From positions 42,185,912 to 42,249,911 of the forward strand of contig CP136064.1 in NCBI GenBank assembly GCA_032622095.1: a stretch of 64,000 nucleotides of DNA, written 5' to 3'. The DNA comes from Siphonodentalium dalli. Its lineage: Eukaryota > Mollusca > Scaphopoda > Gadilida > Siphonodentaliidae. The notes under the pieces are model-generated. The model was not told the DNA's origin. It did not search any database and worked only from the letters and a program-made list of their open reading frames with translations. Below, in pieces: positions 56,008-64,000 of this stretch (the stretch's first letter is position 1; each line of letters begins with the position of its first letter). A program made the translations under genes and the position numbers.

Positions 56008-56205
56008 TTCCCAGTGACTCAGTGGGTAAGTTGTATAGTGAATTAGGCTGCTTTTAGCTGGTCAGCAATGGTGAATCTTGTTTCATTCCCGTTAATCACT
56101 GATTTGTGATTCATGTAAAGGGAAGGTAATCTCTGATTCGTGTATCTTGCTTTTTAATTGCCATTCTAAATGCAGTGGAGTGGGTTCTCGTTCTCTGCCC
56201 AGTCT
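56008..56205 (+). mobile_element. tRNA-derived SINE
   Basis: CCCAGTGACTCAGTGGGTAA (A-box like) and TCTTGTTTCATTCCCG (B-box like). Its 3' part (56095-56190) is duplicated at 56475-56585 on the other side of the PB-D element. Confidence 0.6.
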
Positions 56206-56208
56206 TAA

Positions 56209-56472
56209 CCCTTCCATGACTGGAGCTTCCTGAAATTTTGCGAAAACCCTGTGCCAATGCATTCTCTTATATATGCGAGTCTCCCATAGGTAGTCTCGCA
56301 TATATAAGAGAATAAATTGGCCGAACAATATTTACCTGACCGAAAAAGCCAATTCATTCTCTTATATACATGTATGCGAGGCTCTCTGTGGGAGACTCCC
56401 ATATATAAGAGAATGCACTGGCACAGGTTCTTTAATGGTGCTCCAACGGACAGAGCTCCCATCATGAAAGGG
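56209..56472. mobile_element. PB-D MITE, complete
   Basis: TTAA at 56205-56208 and 56473-56476. Ends CCCTTCCATGACTGGAGC / CTCCCATCATGAAAGGG; two cassette hairpins. Confidence 0.88.
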
Positions 56473-56611
56473 TTAATCACTGATTTGTGATTCATGTAAA
56501 GGGAAGTTAACTTGAATCGTGTATCTGGGTGAGTTTGTCACTTGCTTTTCAGTTGTCATTCTACATGCAGTGGAGTGGGTTCCCGGTAAAATTAACCCTC
56601 TTCAGTATTAA

Positions 56612-56859
56612 CCCTTTCATGACGGGATATGCGCTGGTGCAGCATTAAAGATCCTGAGCCAGTGCATTCTTATATATATGCGAGTCTCCCTGTGGGAGCC
56701 TCACATATATAAGAGAATGTACTGGATGACAAGGTCATGTTAAATATTGTTAGGCCAATGTATTCTCTTATATATACGAGGCTCCTTATGAGAGACTCGC
56801 ATATATAAGAGAATGCATTGGCACAGGGTTTTCGTAAAATTTCAAGAAGCTTCAGTCCA
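56612..56859. mobile_element. PB-D MITE, right terminus eroded
   Basis: TTAA at 56608-56611, CCCTTTCATGACGGGATATG, two hairpins, right end stops at AAGCTTCAGTCC. Confidence 0.82.
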
Positions 56860-57044
56860 TTAATCAGTCTATTTTTATAAAATTGGGCAATTTTATTCAT
56901 AAGGCAATATCAGGATATTGATAGTTTTAGTGGTGGAGGAAATCCGCACACTTACGGCTAATCTAACAGTGATTTCAATGTCTGATAAACTCGTCGCCAT
57001 GTGCTGCAAACCACCAGCCATTGGTGAGTAACTGGCAACTCCAC

Positions 57045-57172
57045 AAGATAACGATTTCGAGTTACCAAGTCCACGATGGAAACACGTGGATTTGAACCTT
57101 CATCGCTAGTGCTGGAGGGCGAGATGGCTTGGAGTTGTACCCCTAACCGACTGAGTAACCGAGGCCCCAACT
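57045..57172 (-). mobile_element. tRNA-derived SINE head
   Basis: Minus strand reads GGGGCCTCGGTTACTCAGTC GGTTAG (A box) and GAAGGTTCAAATCCACG (good B box) about 65 bp apart. No cloverleaf acceptor pairing, so not a tRNA gene. Confidence 0.7.
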
Positions 57173-57522
57173 CGAATAAATAAGAAATTACCCAAAATAT
57201 TTTGTCATTGGCCCAAAAAAAAAAGGGCCGATGGTATTTTCCTACAGACAATGGAGTTCATATCCAATTTACGGTTCAACTCATGCATCGCTTGGTCATT
57301 TTCTCAATTTGGTTGCCTAGGAGTTCAATTGTTTGACGGCTTTGTTCATCGGTAAACAATAGGAGTATGGTGTCTAAAATAAATTTGAGTTGTGTAAGTT
57401 GTAATAGATACCTGTAGCATGTGTAGACGCAAGTTAGATTTTTATAGTGCAGCTGAATAAAAGTAATAAATCAACCTGATCTCTATAAAGATCCCATATC
57501 TATAAATTCATGTTATATTCTA
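57173..57522. other. Nothing recognised
   Basis: Unique sequence. Confidence 0.5.
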
Positions 57523-57526
57523 TTAA

Positions 57527-59133
57527 CCCTTTCATGACTAGAACTTTCTGTAATTTTGTGAAAACCCTGTCAGTGCATTCTCTTACATATGCGATCTATA
57601 AGAGAATAAATTGGCCTAACAATATTTACCCACAGGTCCCTAGGAAAAAATACCAGATATATACCAATATATAATAAACCAGTGACAAGGTTCAATAGTC
57701 CGAGTTTTGAAAAAACATGTCATCTATCATATTCCTCATAGATTCTCAAACTCATTCATCTCAGTCATAATATATTTCAATGTTTCTTACTCATGGGGGC
57801 GGGGGGGAGACGTGAGGATCGGTTGCATTCCGATAAAGAGACGGTGGAATTCCGATAAACGAGTCGGTGACTATTGGATCTGAAACGGTTCGTTTTCGGC
57901 GACAAACGATATTTTCTTCGTGTTCAGGCATTCAAATGGAATTTCGGTAACCCCTCAGGTTTCATATCATCATATCGTTATTTAAATTCCTAATATCCAT
58001 CAAAATCTAGACGCTACGGTGACTAAAATCAAGAGAGTAGCCATTTAAAAGTCACGCGACGGTTCGTTTTCCGATAAAAGACACGTGACGGTTCGTTTTT
58101 TATCGGAAAACGAACCGTCGCATGACTTTTAAATGGCGATTCTATTGGTTTTACTCACTGTAGCGTCTAGATTTTGATGGATATTAGTAAATAAAATAAC
58201 GATATGATGATATGAAACCTGATTTGTCACGGCAATTCCGTTTGAATGCCCAAACACGATGAAATCTCGTTTTTCGCCAAAAGCGAACCGTCTCGTTTAT
58301 CGGATTTCCACCGTCTCTTTATCGGTATGCAACCGATCCTCACGTCGCAGTTCTCCCCCTGTGTTATTGGCCATGAAATTTCCTTTCTTTTGATGTATAA
58401 CTCAATCGTATCAAACGAAGGTTAAGTCGAGATATCGTATTGGAACATTAGTGAGATCTACCGACAAAATGTGGTCGTCAGTTTCCCAGTCCACTGTGTC
58501 CAGTAAGTAGTGATTATACACGGATATCAATTCAATTATTATGATCACTATTGTCGAACTTGCGAATTCCCCGTATGATATGTCGACTTCACATCAATTG
58601 ACTCTGTCAAGTTATATATCAAACAAAAGTAAATTTTACGCCCTACAACATACACTGGGGCATATTTCGGCTGAGTTGACAATTTTATTTTTAATTATTA
58701 AGGATATTAGGTAGACATGGACTCATACTCCCAAATTTCCAGTAGATTTTGCATGTTTTGGGTAAGATATCTCAACTTCCTTTCATTTGATACTATCAAA
58801 TTTAATGTGCATCAAAAGAAAGGAAATTTCATAGCCAATAAGACGCATTGAAATATATTATGACTGAGATGAATGATTTTGAGAATCTATGTGGAATATG
58901 ATAGATGGTGTGTTTTTTTCCAAAAATTGGACTTGTGAACCTTGTCACTGGTTTAGTATATATTGGTGAACCTTGTCACTGGTTTAGTATATATTGGTAT
59001 ATATCTGGTATTTTTCTCAAGAGGCCTGTGTATTTATCATGACCTTGTAAGCTTTGGGAGACTTGCATATGTAAGAGAATGAACTGGCCCAGGGTTTTAA
59101 TGCTGCACCAGTGTAGCTCCTGTCATTAAAGGG
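57527..59133. mobile_element. PB-D element split by a 1.4-kb foldback
   Basis: TTAA at 57523-57526; CCCTTTCATGACTAGAAC to CAATATTTACC at the left, then CATGACCTTGTAAGC to CTGTCATTAAAGGG|TTGA at the right. Intact relatives read TATTTACCTTGACCTTGTAA across the break. Confidence 0.85.
57631..59030. mobile_element. hAT-like foldback element, 1.4 kb
   Basis: Ends CACAGGTCCCTAGGAAAAAA / TTTTTCTCAAGAGGCCTGTG. 8-bp duplication TATTTACC/TATTTATC. The arms are homologous over ~430 bp (for example CATCAAAATCTAGACGCTAC and its complement at 58170), with the apex near 58085 (GGTTCGTTTTTTATCGG). The right arm holds a second palindrome at 58366-58839. Confidence 0.85.
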
Positions 59134-59699
59134 TTGAAATACAATTTATTTTAGGGTTGATTGGTTTTGAATTCCTCAACTATAGATGGCCCAAGAATTT
59201 CAAATGGCCCAAAAAATATTGGGAATGGCCCGAGATTTGACCCATCAATTCTGTGGTTTAGCAAGAATATTTTTTGGGACCAGAATCAATCAAATAATGA
59301 CATTTTATCAAAAATTGACTGGGTCTCATTCCATGTTTTGTTGCACTATCCCCACTCTATCCCAACTGATACAGCAACTGTTCTGAACACCTGCATCGTG
59401 AGTCTTAGTGCGCTGATGTTAATTTCATCTCTGGAGACCAACCCTTGTTAATTTCCAGTCTAACATCGTGTAACTTTCAGTGCCAACATCTGTTGCTATG
59501 TAGGTTTCAGATGTCAAAACTGGCTCCATTAATGATTTATAATAGAGTTGACAAAAGTTGAGATCCTCAGAAATAAATAAGAAAAAAGCTAAGTGGAAAC
59601 ATGGGATAAACGAGATCGCAGCCGTATTGGAATCATCCAGCCCTGTTCCATGGTTTCAGAGATTCTTCCAGCCCTGGTTCTGTGGTTTTCATTCTAAGG
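59134..59699. other. Nothing recognised
   Basis: Short ATGGCCC repeats at 59190-59235 only. Confidence 0.5.
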
Positions 59700-59790
59700 G
59701 CAAAGTTCTGGAGTACCATTTCTATATATGGAGCTTTTGAATATTCATGACTTCCATATATGGAAATGCTACTCCAGAACTTTGACCTAT
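59700..59790. repeat. Hairpin, ~90 bp
   Basis: CAAAGTTCTGGAGTACCATT pairs with AATGCTACTCCAGAACTTTG; inner CTATATATGGAG/CTTCCATATATGG. Confidence 0.7.
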
Positions 59791-60104
59791 ATATGGCCAC
59801 GTGTCAGTGACAGGGCATATTATGCATGAATATTAAAGATGCTTGGGATTTTTTTTTTTTTTCAAATATATTTCGTTGCATATTCAATAGGCATGTTGTA
59901 AACAACATCCTTATATAATCTGTAAACACTTGAAGTGCGGTATATATATATTTTCTACATCCTCAACCTCACACATGTTTACGAGAAGCTGATATTGTAT
60001 ATTGTGGTCAGTTGAGTTTCTCTCAGTTGCAATTCCACATACATTTTGTTCATCAAAACTTTTGTATTTTAATCAGCTGAAGAACTGTATATTTTTAACA
60101 TTTC

Positions 60105-60211
60105 GATGAATTTCGCGAAAACCCTATGGGAGACCCGCATATATATAACAGAATGTACTGGCACAGGATATTTAATGCTGCACCAGCACAGCTCCCGTCA
60201 TGAAAGAGTTA
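60105..60211. mobile_element. PB-D right-end fragment
   Basis: TTTCGCGAAAACCCTATGGG, half hairpin, CACAGCTCCCGTCATGAAAG. Confidence 0.65.
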
Positions 60212-60498
60212 AAATAGTCATATCTTCAACATGTTTTATCAACTCAGACACCATGCATTGCCTCGACTGTAGCTTCTTGCTTATTATACCCCCATGACCG
60301 TGGGAAATGGTAGGTTTACCGGATTACATGCATCCAGTCCTCTGTCTGTCCTTCCTTCCGTCTAAACACAGGTTGTCAGATCTAAATAACTTTCAAATTT
60401 GGTATGGATGTTCACCACTATGAGATTTTTCCATTTTATAGTTATTCATCTTTGTTTTAGATCGGGAAATATTGATTTTTTCCCCGTCTGCCGGAGTA

Positions 60499-60634
60499 CA
60501 GTAATGCCCTAATTAATCGACTCCATAACTTCACCCTCGGGGAGAGCTTTCCGATGAATTGCAACAAGCCATATTTCCGACTAAATCCTGAAAAATTACC
60601 CATAATTCGGCTGTGGTTATGGAGTCGATTACTG
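60499..60634. mobile_element. PAL-TA MITE, left arm mostly replaced
   Basis: TA-flanked; CAGTAATGCCC and CTCCATAAC present, then the apex and right arm. Confidence 0.8.
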
Positions 60635-61118
60635 TATCTCAGCCTGGGATATAGGATCTTGATGAAATTTGGCATGGATATTCATCATCACATGGGTTTT
60701 CAACGAAATGTCAAACAGTGTTGTTTGCATTCTCAGTTCTAGAGTTATTCATCTTTGTTTATCTGGAAATGTTGATTTTTGTGTCCGTCTGTACAAATAT
60801 TGTTCACTGATAATCAGATCTCAATGAAACTTGGTATGAATGTTCACCATAATGAGGATTTCGAAAGAAGTTTTAATTTGTTTTGTTTCCATTCTTCATT
60901 CTAAGCTTATTTCTCTTTGTTTATACAGTAATGTTGACATATTTTGTCTGTCCCCATTAATGCCTCAACCATGAGTCTGACATCAGATCTCAATGTAAAT
61001 GGGTGGAGATATTCAATACAAGAACAGCTTTTGAAAAAAAAAAAACAGATGCATTGATGTGATTGAAAATGGTCATGCTCCTATCACTTTCATATTAGGG
61101 TATGCCCACCCTATGCTA

Positions 61119-61331
61119 CAGTAATGCCCTAATTAATTGACTCCTTTAACCACAGCAGAATTATGGGTAACTTTTCAGGATTTAGTCGGAAATATGGCTT
61201 GTTGCCATTCATTGGAAAGCTCTCGCCGGGAGCTTTCCAATGAATGGCAACAAGCCATATTTCCAACTAAATCCTGAAAAGTTACCCATAATTCTGCTGT
61301 GGTTAAGGAGTCAATTAATTAGGCATTACTG
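61119..61331. mobile_element. PAL-TA MITE, complete, with 17-bp flanking direct repeat
   Basis: Full palindrome with TA. TATGCCCACCCTATGCT lies immediately on both sides (61101-61117, 61332-61348). Confidence 0.9.
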
Positions 61332-61395
61332 TATGCCCACCCTATGCTGTATGCCACATGTGGGTATGCACCGGATGACAGACCAGCTCTTGTTG

Positions 61396-61718
61396 TAAAC
61401 ATCATCCGGACAAAATAGTCGACAAGACCCTGAAGTGGCTGGTGTCAGCATTGGTATGGATGTCACATTTACTAACATTGTTGGCCTCTTGTTACTCCTT
61501 TTAAATTCTATTTGAACCAGTTTGAATCAAACACTCCGTATTCCGCAGGGGATTGTGGTGAGATTTGTTGACATTTTGTGAATTTCAATTAGCCAGTTGA
61601 AAGGCCTCGGTTTGATTGCTCTCTGGTATTATTAGCATTATTTAAGCTTGAATTGATCGAGCAGTTCGATGGCTACCTAGCACCTGTCCACCCACGCCTT
61701 TAGTCCAAGTATGGAAAA
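61396..61718. other. Nothing recognised
   Basis: Unique sequence. Confidence 0.5.
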
Positions 61719-61955
61719 AGTATGTCTGACATTTGCAGAATGAGGCCCCCAGAGGGTTAATTTAGTGATGCCAACCTGCAAGGCTGGCTAGTATCACCAA
61801 ATTCACACTCTGGGAACCTCATTCTGCTTAGGCCGCAACTACTATGGGAGACCTAGGCTCAGATTGCAGTTCCCCAGTTGAAGTTGATGATGTTCACCCA
61901 TTAGTCACCTCTATTATGCAATTTATCTTCTACAATTTAGGGGATATAGAAACTG
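61719..61955 (+). mobile_element. HAT-B long-variant fragment
   Basis: First hairpin (GAATGAGGCCCCCAGAGGG) and internal block; right half lost. Confidence 0.65.
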
Positions 61956-62629
61956 AAAAGAAGGGAAAATGTAACCAAAGACGAGGATAAAAATATAAAA
62001 GCTAAATTTCTACAAGACTCATTTATGAAATTTGTTCCTTAAATTTATTTTAAGAATATTATTGAAGAAACTTCAACAGGGACATGCAACTCAAAACAAA
62101 ACAATTCATACTATCAGGATTCAAATAATAGTACAGGGTGGAAAATTTGGTGGAAAACTGGTATTATGTCGAATCATGCATGTTCGATCCGAGATCTGAT
62201 TCGTGAATCTTTCCCCTGGTTCAATTCGACTAGATTCGACTGTAAACTCCTTATTCACAGGGCCCTAGTTTCTGTACTACAGTGATCAGATGGTGCAGTG
62301 ATGTGGTTGCGATCACAATCTTTATGGAATCAGATTACCGTTTTTAGAAGACCAAAAATTGTTCTTGTGACAGTAGAAATTGGGTGAGCTGATAACAACT
62401 GTGATTCCGATGAACACAAACACAGTGAAGTATAATCTTTAATAGTGCAGCCTTTGAGCAAGGTATCCGGTTATAATTTGTCATCTTGATCATGACTTCA
62501 TGACAAGCACTGTAGCATTATCAATCACGACATGACAGCCCTGATAGATTGCCACCTTTAAAATAGAAACTCATCAACACACGGAAGGTCTTCAGATGAG
62601 GATTTCATGATATTTACGATTGTTGAGCT

Positions 62630-62705
62630 CAAGCTCAAATAGTGTGTCTGTCCTTTAGTGCCGCTATCCCACACAGAGGGCTACATCACCAAATTCATCC
62701 TCTGT
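62630..62705 (+). mobile_element. HAT-B scrap
   Basis: CTCAAATAGTGTGTCTGTCC and CATCACCAAATTCATCCTCT with the intervening part deleted. Confidence 0.55.
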
Positions 62706-63904
62706 TTATGCCCAATAATGCGTCCTGAATAAAGAAGTAAATATTTCCATTTGTGCGTAGATCAACCATTGTGTTCTCTTTAAATGGTAAGGCTGATGTG
62801 GTTGGAATTTTCAACAATCCTTGTTCTTTGCTAGTGGGGAGATTGTTTTTATTCAATGAAACAAGTCCATAATATGTCCTTAAACACCTTTATTGCATAT
62901 AAATTATATACAAAGGGATTGAGACACAATTTTTTATCATAAAGCTTAATAACAAATTCAGCAAATGGAACTAGATTGTGAATCAAGTTTGCACTCAAAT
63001 CACAAGTGTTTAGTCCAGTTGTGCTTATTTCTCATTGTTTATCACCCCCCCCCCCCTCTTTCAAAGACGGATAAATCAAGTTTATCACATTAGCTGTTCT
63101 ACATTTAACCTTTGTATATCTGCCAGTGTTAATTTCCCATTTCTGCAAGTACTTTGTATTTGTACCAATGTAGTGTATATGCATGCACTTTAATCTTACT
63201 AGCATGATAGGCCATGCCACATTGGTTATACACCAGCCACCGCACAGCTTCTTGGAAATGTATTCCATATGACCAACTATCTTGTTCAGTAGATTTGTTT
63301 GTACAATGAAGAACTATTTACAAGGACGATTGTAAGCAGTGTGGGAGGGGGAACTAATTTTGGAGGGAACATAAACAAATATACTCAATATAACAGAAGT
63401 ATAAGAGATGGCGTTTTACACTTAATTACAGTATAATCTCATATATTAATAAGCCAAGACTTAAATTAATACCGTTATATTTGGAATTAATATCTCTGTC
63501 TGAACTTAAAATTGAAATAAATTGTAACTAACCAACTATCGTAGTTCTTGATTCACAATTGGCCAGATAGTGAATTACAAAGGTGCCAAAACCCAGAGAA
63601 GATTGGTTTCAGCCCCATGGGATTTTCAAAGCAACACAGAATAATTTGGGAAGAGATGATTAATCTGACTTAACTTCGAATCTGTGGAAGACACTTTCGC
63701 CCCTGTGAGATTTTAGCATTCATGCACTTCCTGTCTAGAATGCCGGAAGGGGGGGGGGGGGGGGGTGGGGGTGGGCAGAACAACTTCCATAAAAGGACAC
63801 TTTTTCAGTCAACGGCATTGGTATAAATGCCAAAAAAGGCAAAATGATGGTATACATGTGCTATTTTTTCCAATAAACTATCTATATCTAATCATGTACC
63901 ATTT
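62706..63904. other. Nothing recognised; homopolymer tracts
   Basis: Poly-C at 63045-63057 and an 18-base poly-G at about 63749. No exon or family match. Confidence 0.5.
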
Positions 63905-64000
63905 TAACCCCTTTCTATACTAAATACTCATTGATGAGTGGTTATCTTTTAAGAAATGTTAAGATAATAATTTCAACAAAAGTTACTTACGGTATTATCT
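63905..64000. repeat. Family G element, cut by window end
   Basis: TATACTAAATACTCATTGAT GAGTGG then AAATGTTAAGATAATAATTT, as at 54413-54535. Confidence 0.6.

Larger units (their letters stand above)
60283..61395 (+). mobile_element. PRL-H pearl-like element carrying two PAL-TA insertions
   Basis: Head TATACCCCCATGACCG / GGTAGGTTTA, GTCTGTCC run, ~160-bp modules with AGATCTCAATGAAACTTGGT and GTTCACCATAATGAGG. Tail GGGTATGCACC...CTCTTGTT; the 3' hairpin is weak. Confidence 0.65.

Noticed and set aside
57045-57172. tRNA gene on the minus strand
   Set aside because: A and B boxes are good but no acceptor or anticodon stem can be closed; a SINE head is the better explanation.

Overview
The window is eukaryotic, AT-rich and gene-poor. 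It is packed with non-autonomous DNA transposons. Introns, tRNA-derived SINEs and, above all, interspersed elements with hairpin ends, (ACGG)n-type tetranucleotide runs and internal tandem modules point to a lophotrochozoan invertebrate, most likely a bivalve or other mollusc. That architecture is the one described for bivalve 'pearl'/CvA-type elements, now placed with Helitron2/HINE elements. The species assignment is inference.

Two protein-coding loci can be supported. (1) On the + strand, three short phase-0 exons (18444-18488, 21979-22041, 35389-35469) join in frame into 63 codons. These read as the N-terminal two thirds of the PH domain of a type II diacylglycerol kinase (delta/eta class). 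The rest of the kinase was not found, so 18.4-64 kb is mostly intron of this gene, with introns of 3.5 kb, 13.3 kb and at least 28.5 kb. (2) On the - strand at 3571-6430 lies a broken copy of a large uncharacterised metazoan protein family. It has a Cys/His-rich N-terminus, three in-frame stops, a frameshift at a homopolymer and a separate acidic tail frame.

Almost everything else is repeats. Family PAL-TA: about 20 near-perfect palindromes of up to 250 bp at TA sites, pogo/Tigger-like ends. Family HAT-B: paired hairpins with 8-bp target duplications, several of them perfect, plus a longer variant. Family PB: piggyBac-like elements at TTAA with at least three end types (CCCTTTACCC, CCCTTTGAGTGCC, CCCTTTCATGACGGG). 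All carry one GCATTCTCTTATATA hairpin cassette, which also occurs in a fourth element type ending GTGACCCGCC. Family PRL: pearl-like elements with a 5' hairpin, a GTCC/GTCT run, tandem modules and a 3' hairpin ending CCTCTNGTT, inserted in T-runs without target duplication. There are also single hAT-, Harbinger- and Mutator-like elements, several large foldbacks (2.3 kb at 14.1-16.4 kb; 1.4 kb at 57.6-59.0 kb), tRNA-derived SINEs and minisatellites.

Layout: 0-3.5 kb repeats; 3.6-6.4 kb broken gene; 6.4-17 kb MITEs and foldbacks; 17-22 kb the 52-bp satellite and first two DGK exons; 22-35 kb intron with MITEs, a duplicated Mutator-like element and a SINE; 35.4 kb third DGK exon; 36-48 kb nested PRL elements, minisatellite and a CTTAAG palindrome cluster; 48-64 kb hAT, piggyBac and PRL elements. 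Nested insertions with recognisable empty sites allow relative dating of several families. No transposase, reverse transcriptase, rRNA, genuine tRNA gene or CRISPR array was recognised.
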